Shown: positions 53,638-63,102 of the stretch, in pieces
How the letters are laid out: the number at the start of each line of letters is the position of its first letter
Position numbering within the stretch: position 1 is the first letter of the stretch
Assembly: GCF_030815985.1 (NCBI RefSeq)
Contig: NZ_JAUSXM010000001.1
Location: 2,666,001 to 2,730,000 of the forward strand
DNA: 64,000 nt
Direction: 5' to 3'
Origin: Paenibacillus sp. W2I17
Lineage (GTDB): Bacteria > Bacillota > Bacilli > Paenibacillales > Paenibacillaceae
Notes under the pieces: generated by a model
What the model was told of the DNA's origin: nothing
Seen by the model: the letters and a program-made list of their open reading frames with translations, nothing else
Database searches by the model: none
Made by a program: the position numbers and the translations under genes

Positions 53638-55186
53638 CTATTGAATGCCTGTTGACTTCAAGTACTCCTGCCACTGCTTGGTGTATTCTGCCTGGATTTT
53701 TTCCAATCCTGCTTGTTTAGCCTTCTCCATAAATGTGTTCAGTCCAGCTTCTACGTCTGCCACCAAACCTACATTAAGCGGATACAAATATTGCTTTTCC
53801 ACTTGCTCCAATGCAGCCTTCTCGGCTTGGTACGGAGTCCAGTCTTCAGCAAATCCGGTATAAATATCCGGCTTTTTGATTTTGTCGAGGTCTTCAAACA
53901 TGGTCAGGACATCATCAAAGGTTTTATCATAGAGCATGAATTCCGGATTACGCCAAGCCCACCCATTCATGCCCTCACGCGGGAAAGCCGTTTGTTTGTG
54001 CATCTCCGACCATTTTGTAGTATCCATTATCTACCTCGAAGTTTTTGCCCTCAACGCCGTATTCAGTCAACCAGTTATATCGTTTGTCTGTCACCAGTTT
54101 CTCATAAAATGCCAATGCTTTTTCCGGGTTTTTACTGCTACGCGGAATCGCAAAACCATTGTGGATCGGGTGAACCGGTTGTGCAAACCCTTTTGCATTT
54201 GGGTAAGGGAAATAAGCCAGTTTCCAATCTGGATGAATAGACTGCACCTTGATTACATCTGCATTAAATTTGTTAGGGTTTTCCCCGGACAGAACAACTG
54301 CCGCTTTGCCATTTTGCAGCAACGAGTTGGATGTATCCTTTACATTCAGTACGTTTTTCGGGAAAAAGCCTTTGTCCATCCAACGTTTGTATGTTTTCAG
54401 GTCTTCGAGATGTTGCGCCGATCCCCAGTAGGACGTCACGGTTGTTGGTGTGTCATACATAATATCCAATCCATATGGAAGCTGACCTGCTGTATTAACC
54501 AGCTTGGATGTCAATTGACGAATACCATGGATATGGTTGGCATTGCTATCCGCAATCGGAATCATATTGGGTTCGTTGGCTTTGATGCCTTCCAGATACG
54601 CTTCGAGCGTCTCCAAGGATTGCGGTTTTGGAAGATTGTACTTCTCGCGCAAATCCTCACGGTACGCAATCCCCTCGGTTACATACTCAATCCAAGTTGA
54701 TGGAACAGTATAGATTTTGTCATTGATTTTGACAGCATTCCACATGTCATCAGGTACATGAGCTTTCAGTGCTGGCGCTGCTGTAGGCAGCATTTCGTCC
54801 AGTGGCAGGAACGCACCCTTCTTGGCATAGGACTGATAGAATGTCCAATCCGCTGTGAAGATCAGATCGATCGGCTGTCCGGAAGACAGCAGCAGTTTAT
54901 ATTTTTGATCCCAGTCGGTCCATGAGGTGTAGTTAAATTTCACATTGACGTTCAGATCAGCCTCCGCCAGCTTATTGATCTCGGATTCAATAACAGGCAG
55001 ATCTTTGGGAGCATCCCCAAGCATGTAAAATTGGAGCGTGACTTTCTCGCCTTTGTTCCCGGCTGTTCCTCCCTGCTCGCTTCCTTGCGTCGATCCCCCC
55101 GAACCGTTATTACATGCGGCAAGTACCCCGGCGAACAACATCAGGGCAAGTACCAGAGACAGGTGCCGAATTGTTTTGTTACGCAT
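53638..55186 (-). pseudogene. Sugar ABC transporter substrate-binding lipoprotein, frameshifted near the C-terminus
   Basis: The first frame gives a lipoprotein signal (LLAC-type box LAACNNGSG) and a family-1 extracellular solute-binding fold of the LplA/YtcQ kind (EINKLAEADLNVNVKFNYTSW, FTADWTFYQSYAKKGAFLPLDE). It stops after DAQTNGFPA. The next frame continues smoothly as FPREGMNGWAWRNPEFMLYDKTFDDV to KSTGIQ. One extra base in the GGGAAA run (53981-53986) explains the break; repaired, the protein would have about 515 residues. The second ATG is the better start (GGGAGG spacing). It may be a real mutation, a sequencing error or, less likely, programmed frameshifting. Confidence 0.85.
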
Positions 55187-55290
55187 ACGCATCCTCCCTT
55201 TTTGTGGTGAACCTTTATATGTTAGCGCAGACTCGCCATGCTTCAGACCGGAAATGATGTCAATGGCCTGACACCCAGCGTGTTCACGTT

Positions 55291-56220
55291 CTAACCTTTC
55301 ACTGCACCAATGGTGAGTCCTTTGACAAAATAACGTTGTACAAACGGATACAGGAACAAAATCGGTCCCGTTACAACGATAGCCATTGCCATCTTGGTTG
55401 ATTCGGTAGGCACATCCTGACTGAGTGTGATCCCTGTGCCAATCGCCATCTGGTCAATGAATGTAATCGTGTTCATCGTGTTGTATAGATAAAATTGCAG
55501 TTGGTACATATCCGGGTTGTTAATGAAGAGGGATGAGGTAAACCAGTCATTCCAGTAACCCAGTGCCAGGAACAGACCTACGGTTGCGATACCAGGCATC
55601 GCCAGTTTCAACACAATGCTGAAATAGATGCGGAAGTCATTCGCTCCATCAATTTTGGCGGACTCAATCAATTCATCCGGCACTGCCGAGCGAATGAAGT
55701 TTTTCATCAGGATAATGAGGAATGGCGTCATCAACCCCGGGAAAATAAGTACGGTGTACGTATCTGTGAGATTGAAGTAGTTCGCCAGCATAATGTACCA
55801 AGGCACAAGTCCCCCACCAAACAGGGTTGTGAAGTAGATAAAAAACGAGAACGTGTTCCGATATTTAAAATCCTTACGCTGGAGCACAAATCCGGCCATC
55901 GTGATGAGGAACAGCCCTAGCGTAGTCCCCACCACCGTTGTAAAGACCGTTACTCCATAAGCTTTGAGTACCTGAGTCGGGAATTTGAACACCATTTTGT
56001 AACCTTCCAGGGAAAAGTCCGTTGGAAAGAGGTGATAACCATCCCTCACAATGGACTCGTTGCTACTGAATGAACCGGATAGAATCAGCAGAAACGGTAG
56101 CAAGCACATGATTGATAAAATGATGATGAAGCTGTAGGAAATCAGTTGAAACATGAAAGTGAATTCCGAATCTCTGAGACGAGTATTCGTACGAGTGTGA
56201 GTATTCATGGGCGTGTTCAT
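55291..56220 (-). CDS. Carbohydrate ABC transporter permease (LplC/YtcP type)
   Basis: This 309-residue CUT1-type permease has six hydrophobic helices. Its EAA loop (ELIESAKIDGANDFRIYFSIVLKLAMP) contacts the ATPase. It ends ...YFVKGLTIGAVKG, typical of LplC/YtcP proteins. It is the inner gene of the order permease B, permease C, binding protein. No ATPase gene is in the operon, so a shared MsmX-like ATPase is expected. Substrate is probably an oligo- or polysaccharide fragment, by family only. Confidence 0.93.
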   Translation of the reverse strand: MNTPMNTHTRTNTRLRDSEFTFMFQLISYSFIIILSIMCLLPFLLILSGSFSSNESIVRDGYHLFPTDFSLEGYKMVFKFPTQVLKAYGVTVFTTVVGTTLGLFLITMAGFVLQRKDFKYRNTFSFFIYFTTLFGGGLVPWYIMLANYFNLTDTYTVLIFPGLMTPFLIILMKNFIRSAVPDELIESAKIDGANDFRIYFSIVLKLAMPGIATVGLFLALGYWNDWFTSSLFINNPDMYQLQFYLYNTMNTITFIDQMAIGTGITLSQDVPTESTKMAMAIVVTGPILFLYPFVQRYFVKGLTIGAVKG

Positions 56221-56250
56221 GATCGTTCTCCCTCCTGCCCTGCGGGCGTT

Positions 56251-57156
56251 CTAGAACAAGGCGTAGTCCTCATTTACTTTGCGAATAATATAGTTGACGG
56301 TCATGATCAAAATGAATCCAAACAACGATTGATACAAACCAGCAGCCGTTGCCATCCCGATATCAAACGTTACTTTCAGTGAACGATACACATACGTATC
56401 AATAATATCTGTAGCATTGTACAGCACCCCGTTGTTACCGATCAGTTGATAGAACAGGTCAAACTGCCCCTTCATAATGCTGCCGAGTGAGAACAACAAC
56501 AGGATGACAAAGGTTGGCTTCAGCATCGGTACTGTAATGTACCAGATCCGCTGAAATATATTGGCCCCGTCGATTCGGGCAGCTTCATAATACTCGTCAC
56601 TGATACCCGTTATGGCGGCCAGATAGATGACCATGCTGTATCCAAGATTTTTCCATAGATAAAAGATGATGATCAGGAACACCCAGATCCAGGGTGTATT
56701 ATAAATGTCGACCGGGCCGGCCTCAAAACGTTTCAGCACCGTGTTCACAAAACCCGACTCGTAGTTAAACATGTTGTAAGCGATTACACTTAATAGTACA
56801 AATGAGATGAAATACGGCAAGAACATGACGGATTGCGTGATTTTTTTGAATAACCTGCCCCGGATTTCGCTAAGCATGATCGCACAGAAGATCGCCAGAC
56901 CGTTTCCTAATATAATGAAGGCGAGATTGTAACCCACGGTATTGGTTGTGAGCTTGAGCAACATTCCGGATTGCCATAGGAACTTAAAGTTCTCCAGACC
57001 GACAAATGGACTGCCAAATAATCCGCCTTCAAAATCATACCGGGTAAACGCATAATAGATGCCGACCATCGGAAAATACGAGTTAATCAGAAAAAAGATC
57101 AGCGTGGGCAACAGCATCAGAAACATGATTTTGTTTTTGTTCAATTCTTTGAGCAT
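56251..57156 (-). CDS. Carbohydrate ABC transporter permease (LplB/YteP type)
   Basis: This 301-residue permease has six helices and the EAA motif EYYEAARIDGANIFQRIWYITVPMLKP. The start MLKELNKNKIMFLMLLPTLIFFLINSYFPM is typical of LplB/YteP. GGGAGGG precedes the ATG. It is first in the operon and divergent from the AraC-type regulator 408 nt away. Together with the next permease it forms the channel. Confidence 0.93.
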   Translation of the reverse strand: MLKELNKNKIMFLMLLPTLIFFLINSYFPMVGIYYAFTRYDFEGGLFGSPFVGLENFKFLWQSGMLLKLTTNTVGYNLAFIILGNGLAIFCAIMLSEIRGRLFKKITQSVMFLPYFISFVLLSVIAYNMFNYESGFVNTVLKRFEAGPVDIYNTPWIWVFLIIIFYLWKNLGYSMVIYLAAITGISDEYYEAARIDGANIFQRIWYITVPMLKPTFVILLLFSLGSIMKGQFDLFYQLIGNNGVLYNATDIIDTYVYRSLKVTFDIGMATAAGLYQSLFGFILIMTVNYIIRKVNEDYALF

Positions 57157-57431
57157 GGCTCGATCCCTCCCGAATTTCTTGCGGTGCTGCGTGGTGGAGC
57201 TCTCTTTTTATTGTAGATGCTCCCTTCACTCACGGATACTGAAGCTTCCCTTCAGAAAATGAACGATTCTGCGAAATGAACTATGAACAAAATGAACGAA
57301 CCATGAAATGAACAGACATCCACACACATCCGTTCACAAATGTTGATATCGTGCATAGGCTACACCTAGTGAACAATCCAGCGAAAGTTGAACTTTATGT
57401 AGACAAAACAGGCAAAATGGCCTGTCCAGCA
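57157..57431. promoter_or_regulatory. Upstream region of the sugar ABC operon, with phased ATGAAC repeats
   Basis: On the minus strand TACAAT (57210-57215) is a likely -10 without a recognisable -35, as at activator-dependent promoters. Upstream, ATGAAC occurs at 57259, 57276, 57292 and 57308 (steps of 17, 16, 16), with an extra copy at 57283. More TGAAC words occur at 57370 and 57389. These direct repeats are candidate sites for the divergent AraC-type regulator. Confidence 0.5.
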
Positions 57432-57460
57432 TTGATGTAAACGCATACATAATATATAAT
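57432..57460 (+). promoter_or_regulatory. Promoter of the AraC-type regulator gene
   Basis: TTGATG, 17 nt, perfect TATAAT. A cre site covers the spacer, so transcription should be subject to CcpA. Confidence 0.65.
57435..57449. promoter_or_regulatory. cre site (CcpA) in the AraC-type regulator promoter
   Basis: ATGTAAACGCATACA matches the cre consensus WTGNAANCGNWNNCW at every fixed position and lies between the -35 and -10 elements, the classic place for repression. Confidence 0.75.
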
Positions 57461-57564
57461 TCAAGTTACTCTTGCTCTTCTGCTCATCCATATATGAAAC
57501 CTCACTTATGTATATGAAATTCTATGTTGTTCACCCAAAACAGGAGGTTCGAGGGGGAAGAAGA

Positions 57565-59817
57565 ATGCGTAAACGTTCAGAGGACAGTCAGAAGGTCTTC
57601 ACACGGATTCTGATCGGCATTATTATCAGTACCGTCGCTACCTTACTTGTGGCTTCTTCTATTTTGTATGTCAACTATAATCGGATTGCTCTTCGCCAGG
57701 TGTATCGTACAGATATGAACAGTCTTACTCAAACCAGCCGTGAAGTGGCCAAAATGACCGAGACTGCAAAATCATTGTCATATCAGATTTATCAGGACTA
57801 CACTATCTCTTCATTACTGCTCTATTCCAAACCAAATATCTATGAGATCACATCGGCGATGGAGCAGCTAGACAACTACCGTATGTCCCTTCCCTTTATC
57901 GAATCCATCTATGTATATAACTCCAAAAGTAATGAATTCTTTATCAGTTCCAACGTGCGCAATGGGCAGCAGTCCATCTCGGAGATCGATGATCAGGGGA
58001 TTACAAGCATCCTCCAACGCTTCCATGACTATAAACCTTTTGTGCCCATCCCTCGTAAATATCAGGTCGGCTCTACCGAAGCAACAGAGGTTAACAGCTA
58101 CACCTATCTCTGTTATGACACGATTAATGATAACGCGAAGCTAAACTATGCTGTCATCGTTAATATCAAGGATGATTGGCTCAGTCCGAATATGAATGCT
58201 GTGGATCAACCAGGCAAAACCTTTATCGTGAATGAGAATGGAGACCTTTTATCTGACTTTGGCGACCGTGCATTGATGAAAAATCTCTCCAGCGAAGCTT
58301 TTATGAAACCAATTATGCAGGATACGGAGCAGTCAGCTTACTTTACCGAGAAGGTCGACGGAGAAAAATCTCTCATCACCTATACCGCTCCCGATGACCT
58401 GGGTTGGCGTTATGTGAGAATAACACCTTATGATCTGATTACCTCAGATATACGAAGTATGCGAACACATACCGTTCTGTTTTGTGTTGGACTTCTCTTC
58501 GCAGGGTTGCTGCTCTCTTACCTTGTGTCCCGAAAACTATATCTCCCTATTGATAAGGTGCTTGTTCGTTTACGTGTGATGGAAGCAGAGCGACGTGGCA
58601 GTCTTCATTTGTTACGGCAGGATTTTCTGCGGGGGGCTCTGCAGGGCCGTGAAACAGTAACTGGAGGTATGCTGGAAGAACGGATGAAGTTCTATGGTTC
58701 CTCTATTGACGTTCAGCGTACATCCAGGCTGGTATTGCTGCGTATTGACCATTTTACCGAATTCTACGAAACGTACCGTGATGAGACCCAGCTTGTAAAA
58801 TACGCCATGATGAACATATGCACCGAGACAGCCGATCTCCACTACAATGCAGAAGCTGTGGACATGGGCGGTGATCTGATCACACTCATCTTCAATGAAA
58901 AAGCGGAAAGCCATGAACTTGGGCAACCTGCTCATAACCGGATCGAAGAGCTGCTACGTATGATGCAGGCTGCTGTAATGACCCATCTGAAATGCTCCAT
59001 TTCCTGTACGATCGGCACGGAAGAAGATTCATTGGAAGACAGTATTGCATCCTACACCAGATCAGCCGAAGCCTCACTGCATCGTTTGTTCATGGGACCG
59101 GGCTGTCTGATCTATACCGCTGACATCATGGCTTATCACGCCAAGGAGTACGCATTCCCAGCAGGTAAGGAAAGACAGCTTGTCGATCATCTAATGACAG
59201 GCAGGACGCGAGAAGCAAAACAAGTCTATGCAGATATCGTCGGCGAAACAGCCGCATATCCATTTACCGTCTTCCAACTAGCCTTATCCCATCTGACGAT
59301 GACACTGAACCATGTACGAAACACCCTCAAGAAGAATAATCAACTCACGCTTGATTCAGTCTCGGATGGTCTAATGCTGCCTGTCAAAGACGCGGAAGAC
59401 ATCAGTGAAGTACATGAACACTTCTACCGGATGTTTGATGAGCTTGGTTCCAAAGTCGAGGAGAAACGTACACTGAAGCACGAAGAGTTGATTCGTAAAA
59501 TCAATGGCATTATTGAGCGGGACTATGCGGACCCCAATCTATGTCTAACTTCTATCGCAGATGAGTTGGGCATGTCGCCCATCTATGTAAGCAGGCTCTA
59601 CAAACAGCTCACCCTGAAAGGGCTCACGGACGTGATTAACGAAACCCGCATAGCCAAGGCCCAGCATCTGCTGGTAGAGACAGAGAACTCTGTTGCCGAT
59701 ATTGCCGAGAGGACCGGATTCACCAACAGTTCATACTTTTATCGCATGTTCAAAAAGTTTAACGGGGTTACACCAAACGATTATCGCCGCAAAGAATTTC
59801 ATTCAGAAAACTTCTGA
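57565..59817 (+). CDS. Membrane-bound AraC-family regulator with extracellular sensor domain
   Basis: This protein of about 750 residues has an N-terminal helix (ILIGIIISTVATLLVASSILYV), an extracytoplasmic dCache-like region (about residues 40-300), a second helix (TVLFCVGLLFAGLLLSYLV, about 302-322), a cytosolic linker and a C-terminal AraC HTH pair (LCLTSIADELGMSPIYVSRLYKQ and VADIAERTGFTNSSYFYRMFKKFNGVTPNDYR). Such regulators sense sugars outside the cell and activate the neighbouring ABC operon. The ATG before RKRSEDSQ was chosen for GAGGGGG upstream; earlier in-frame ATGs lack sites. Confidence 0.93.
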   Translation: MRKRSEDSQKVFTRILIGIIISTVATLLVASSILYVNYNRIALRQVYRTDMNSLTQTSREVAKMTETAKSLSYQIYQDYTISSLLLYSKPNIYEITSAMEQLDNYRMSLPFIESIYVYNSKSNEFFISSNVRNGQQSISEIDDQGITSILQRFHDYKPFVPIPRKYQVGSTEATEVNSYTYLCYDTINDNAKLNYAVIVNIKDDWLSPNMNAVDQPGKTFIVNENGDLLSDFGDRALMKNLSSEAFMKPIMQDTEQSAYFTEKVDGEKSLITYTAPDDLGWRYVRITPYDLITSDIRSMRTHTVLFCVGLLFAGLLLSYLVSRKLYLPIDKVLVRLRVMEAERRGSLHLLRQDFLRGALQGRETVTGGMLEERMKFYGSSIDVQRTSRLVLLRIDHFTEFYETYRDETQLVKYAMMNICTETADLHYNAEAVDMGGDLITLIFNEKAESHELGQPAHNRIEELLRMMQAAVMTHLKCSISCTIGTEEDSLEDSIASYTRSAEASLHRLFMGPGCLIYTADIMAYHAKEYAFPAGKERQLVDHLMTGRTREAKQVYADIVGETAAYPFTVFQLALSHLTMTLNHVRNTLKKNNQLTLDSVSDGLMLPVKDAEDISEVHEHFYRMFDELGSKVEEKRTLKHEELIRKINGIIERDYADPNLCLTSIADELGMSPIYVSRLYKQLTLKGLTDVINETRIAKAQHLLVETENSVADIAERTGFTNSSYFYRMFKKFNGVTPNDYRRKEFHSENF

Positions 59818-59864
59818 AATCATCCCAGACTTGAGTTTATGGAGTAATGCACATGAATTGTTAA

Positions 59865-59924
59865 TGCAAAAAAAGAGCGACCTATGAGAATGAATCATTC
59901 ACCTCATGTGTCGCTCTTTTTTAA
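59865..59924. terminator. Bidirectional terminator between the AraC-type regulator and trmB
   Basis: AAAAAAGAGCGAC pairs with GTCGCTCTTTTTT, with an inner ATGAG/CTCAT helix. A-tract and T-tract at the two ends serve both converging genes. Confidence 0.9.
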
Positions 59925-59947
59925 TGAGTTTAAGTTAGATTTCGATT

Positions 59948-60703
59948 TTAGTTCTGATCCTGATCTTCACCAGATTCATCTGTTGCTTCGCGGACTTTAT
60001 ACTTGTCCAGACGTGTCTGCTGATACTCCCGCAAAGCCTCTTCACCAACAATCACTTCAACCCGGTGAATGTTCATACCTTTACCCATGAATTTTTGCTC
60101 GTACTCTGTCATCACATGTTCTTCATTCAAACCATCACGATGCAGATTCAAAGAAATATTGGTCATTTGCAGGCCGAAGTCGGCAATGGCGTTGAGTGAG
60201 AAATCAAACAGCGTCTCCGAATCGGTTTTGAAATGAATCTGACCTTTGGGATTAAGCAATTCCGTGTATTTCTTCAGGAAGCGTGGATGCGTCAAACGAC
60301 GACGTGCATGCTTTGCTTTTGGCCAAGGATCACTGAAGTTCAAATAAATGCGTTCCAGTTCTTCCGGTTCAAAAACTTCTTCGATCTGTTCGATATTTGC
60401 CAGCGCAAGCTTCAGGTTCGGAGGTGTCTCCACATCAGCCTGACTCCACGCATTACGAGCTTTCTCACTGGCACGACGCACCAGTTCATCATACATATCA
60501 ATACCGATGAAATTAAATTCCGGATATTTATAACTCATTTGGCTGATAAATTGACCTTTACCCATACCAAATTCCACGAAGATCGGATGGTCATTGCCAA
60601 ACAGTTCAGACCATTTTCCTTTATGTTGCTTCGGGTCCAGTACAACAAGATCAACTTGTTGCTCCAGATTTTCTCTTATCCCTTTTCTGCCACGTAAACG
60701 CAT
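59948..60703 (-). CDS. trmB: tRNA (guanine-N7-)-methyltransferase
   Basis: This 251-residue enzyme methylates G46 of tRNA to m7G using SAM. It shows RLRGRKGIRENLEQQ at the N-terminus, the SAM motif FVEFGMGKGQFI, FIGIDMYDELVRRA, and the TrmB signature IYLNFSDPWPKAKHARRRLTHPRFL. A charged tail of about 30 residues (VREATDESGEDQDQN) follows the catalytic domain. GGAGG precedes the ATG. It is monocistronic. Confidence 0.97.
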   Translation of the reverse strand: MRLRGRKGIRENLEQQVDLVVLDPKQHKGKWSELFGNDHPIFVEFGMGKGQFISQMSYKYPEFNFIGIDMYDELVRRASEKARNAWSQADVETPPNLKLALANIEQIEEVFEPEELERIYLNFSDPWPKAKHARRRLTHPRFLKKYTELLNPKGQIHFKTDSETLFDFSLNAIADFGLQMTNISLNLHRDGLNEEHVMTEYEQKFMGKGMNIHRVEVIVGEEALREYQQTRLDKYKVREATDESGEDQDQN

Positions 60704-60775
60704 TTTATTCCTCCGTTTGTCCCATACTTGTCTCAGACTTATTTTGCCGAAGAACTAGCAAATTGTAAAGAGCAA

Positions 60776-60832
60776 TGAAAAGGGAATCTTCGGATCTGCC
60801 ACTTTGGGCAAATCTCAAAGATTCCCTCTTCG
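60776..60832 (-). terminator. Terminator of the small gene at 60856
   Basis: AGGGAATCTT pairs with AAGATTCCCT across a 27-nt loop, followed by TTTTCATT on the minus strand. Confidence 0.75.
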
Positions 60833-60855
60833 ATTTATTTGGAATTGGGGTCCAA

Positions 60856-61056
60856 CTACTTTAGTAGTTCATAGTCTACCTTATCTTGGTGTGAAAAATC
60901 AAATGTCTTTTCGAAAGCATCGCGAACTTTTTGTCTTGCAGCCGCTTTCACTTTCGGATTACCATTAAAACGAACACCTGTTAAAGCCAGTGCTTCTTCT
61001 GCCGTCAATTCAACAGACACATGATTCAATTCATTGTTTTTAACTTGGGAATTCAT
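60856..61056 (-). CDS. Small protein of unknown function
   Basis: This 66-residue soluble protein contains ELTAEEALALTGVRFNGNPKV and then a basic helix (AAARQKVRDAFEKTFDF). GAGGTGAT lies a few nt before the ATG, and a terminator follows, so it is a real transcription unit. I recognise no family. The small acidic/basic helical layout gives no safe functional hint. Confidence 0.7.
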   Translation of the reverse strand: MNSQVKNNELNHVSVELTAEEALALTGVRFNGNPKVKAAARQKVRDAFEKTFDFSHQDKVDYELLK

Positions 61057-61374
61057 TCATATCACCTCACGGTATAGTATGGTCCATGACGTCAATCTTG
61101 ATTCAAATGCTATGATGAATAATACCCACTAGATGGTGTCTGACGCTGATTTAAATATAACATAAGGTGTAAACTATAGCAAGGGAAAAACCTTGATTTT
61201 ACGGCCTATTTTTGCGTTTCGATTCCCTTTTTTTTTAGTTTTTTGATACAATGATAAAAGTTCATGAAGACACCTATAATCGCTATCCATCGTCTATGAC
61301 GGAAATCGCATAGCGCTTCTTCTTTTGTTCACGTATGATTACGGTAATTCGACAGCCAAAGGAGTACCCTGAAG
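61057..61374. other. Divergent intergenic region between the small gene and ytqA-like gene
   Basis: No open frame is seen. A T-rich tract (CCCTTTTTTTTTAGTTTTTTG) precedes TACAAT at 61247-61252 on the plus strand, a possible -10 for the ytqA-ytqB-like pair, without a clear -35. Nothing else stood out. Confidence 0.45.
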
Positions 61375-62328
61375 ATGAATGCACCTGCATTACAGTCCCC
61401 TCTGTTGTGGGGAGATAAACGATTCCATACCTGGAATTATGAGATGCGCGATCAATTTAACAATAAGGTTTTCAAAGTGATGCTGGATGCTGGATTCACC
61501 TGTCCCAACCGCGACGGTTCCATTGCCAAAGGTGGTTGCACCTTCTGCAGTGCGCGTGGATCAGGCGATTTTGCTGGCAGCAGACGTGAAGATCTGGTCA
61601 CCCAGTTTAATACAATTCGAGATAAACAGCACCTCAAGTGGCCTAAAGCCCATTATATTGGATACTTCCAAGCCTATACGAATACGTATGCTCCGGTTGA
61701 GGAGCTGCGCGAATATTTTGAAGAAATTCTTGAGCAACCCGGTGTTGTTGGTTTGTCCATCGCTACTCGCCCGGATTGTTTGCCAGATGACGTTGTTGAT
61801 TATTTGGCTGAACTGAACGAGCGCACCTACCTGTGGGTTGAGATGGGGCTTCAAACCATCCATGATTCCACATCAACATTGATTAATCGCGCGCACGACA
61901 CGAAGTGTTATGAAGAAGCGGTTGAGAAACTGCGCAAACGGAATATACGTGTGTGCACACATATCATATATGGTCTGCCTCAAGAGACACATGAGATGAT
62001 GCTGGACACTGGACGGGCAGTTGCCAATATGGATGTACAGGGAATCAAGATTCACCTGCTGCATCTGATGCGCAAAACACCAATGGTGAAGCAATACGAA
62101 GCTGGTCTTTTACGTTTTCTGGATCAGGACGAGTATATCAAGCTGATCGTAGATACACTGGAGATGCTTCCACCGGAAATGATCGTACACCGTCTTACAG
62201 GCGACGCACCACGTGATCTGTTGATTGGACCGATGTGGTCCATGAACAAATGGGAAGTGTTAAACTCCATTGATCGTGAGCTGCGAGAGCGGGATTCATG
62301 GCAAGGTAAGTATTGGAGGCGAGCATAG
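61375..62328 (+). CDS. Radical SAM protein of the YtqA family (MnmL type)
   Basis: This 317-residue enzyme has a radical-SAM cluster motif with extended spacing, CPNRDGSIAKGGCTFC (C-x12-C-x2-C), as in the TIGR01212/YtqA family, plus IGYFQAYTNTYAP, LSIATRPDC and LWVEMGLQT. It is coupled to the next gene, whose ATG directly follows the stop. In B. subtilis YtqA and YtqB have, to my knowledge, recently been assigned to mnm5s2U synthesis in the tRNA wobble position and renamed MnmL and MnmM. GGAG lies 10 nt before the ATG. Confidence 0.92.
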   Translation: MNAPALQSPLLWGDKRFHTWNYEMRDQFNNKVFKVMLDAGFTCPNRDGSIAKGGCTFCSARGSGDFAGSRREDLVTQFNTIRDKQHLKWPKAHYIGYFQAYTNTYAPVEELREYFEEILEQPGVVGLSIATRPDCLPDDVVDYLAELNERTYLWVEMGLQTIHDSTSTLINRAHDTKCYEEAVEKLRKRNIRVCTHIIYGLPQETHEMMLDTGRAVANMDVQGIKIHLLHLMRKTPMVKQYEAGLLRFLDQDEYIKLIVDTLEMLPPEMIVHRLTGDAPRDLLIGPMWSMNKWEVLNSIDRELRERDSWQGKYWRRA

Positions 62329-62913
62329 ATGGGCTTTCTTTCGGTTCTCAGCTGTGCGCATCAGTGGATTGCTTCCCGTCTGCAGCCAGGTGATCTGGCG
62401 ATAGATGCAACGGTGGGTACAGGAGCAGACACACTATTTTTGGCACAACAAGTTGGCCGGCGTGGTCAAGTCATTGGATTCGATATTCAAAGTGAAGCCC
62501 TCACGCTGGCACAGGCCCGGATTCGAAAACAAAATGATGAAGCCAAGCTTGGCTCCATCTCCATGCTTCAACTAAGCCATGATCGAATGGCAGAAGCAGT
62601 TCCTGAGTCATGGCTTGGTACGGTTGGTGCAGTTATGTTCAATCTGGGGTACCTGCCTTCAGAAAGTGCAGATTCCTCCATCATCACCGAGACTGACAGC
62701 ACGATCGCTGCACTCGAGGCTGCACTCGCTTTATTACGTCCTCGCGGAATTATTACGGTTGTGCTCTACCCCGGTCATGACGGAGGGGCACAGGAAGCAG
62801 AAGCTGTATTGGACTGGTCCTCTGCCCTTCCGGTGGAACAGGCACAGGTTGTGATCTATCGCCAATTGCAGCGAGAAACTTCTCCTTTTCTGATCGGAAT
62901 CGAGAAAAAATAA
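62329..62913 (+). CDS. mnmM: SAM-dependent tRNA methyltransferase of the YtqB family (MnmM type)
   Basis: This 194-residue class I methyltransferase (PF06962) has the SAM motif IDATVGTGADTLFLAQ, an acidic strand end VIGFDIQSEAL, and the catalytic-region NLGYLPS. Family members convert nm5s2U to mnm5s2U at the wobble position of certain tRNAs. Its ribosome binding site (GGAGG) lies inside the end of the radical SAM gene, so the two are translationally coupled. Confidence 0.9.
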   Translation: MGFLSVLSCAHQWIASRLQPGDLAIDATVGTGADTLFLAQQVGRRGQVIGFDIQSEALTLAQARIRKQNDEAKLGSISMLQLSHDRMAEAVPESWLGTVGAVMFNLGYLPSESADSSIITETDSTIAALEAALALLRPRGIITVVLYPGHDGGAQEAEAVLDWSSALPVEQAQVVIYRQLQRETSPFLIGIEKK

Positions 62914-63008
62914 TTTCCTTTGTTCACCAAATACAATAAACTAGACACAATCGCAAGGCGAGCTATTAACGGCTTTTTCTTACTGCGATCTGTGTTCTAC
63001 ATCTACAT

Positions 63009-63023
63009 ATGCAAACGTATTCA
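63009..63023. promoter_or_regulatory. cre site (CcpA) upstream of manA
   Basis: ATGCAAACGTATTCA matches the cre consensus WTGNAANCGNWNNCW at every fixed position and is extended into a GCAAAC/GTTTGC inverted repeat. It lies 80 nt before the manA start. Confidence 0.7.
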
Positions 63024-63102
63024 CTTGTTTGCTCATGGCGACTACATGCCCATGACTGATTAAAGCGATCCACCATTTCATATACTAGAGGAGAGATTAC
63101 TG

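Noticed and set aside
53981..53986. Programmed ribosomal frameshifting as the main explanation of the split binding protein
   Set aside because: The site lacks a classic +1 signal and no stimulatory element was seen; a base insertion or sequencing error is simpler.
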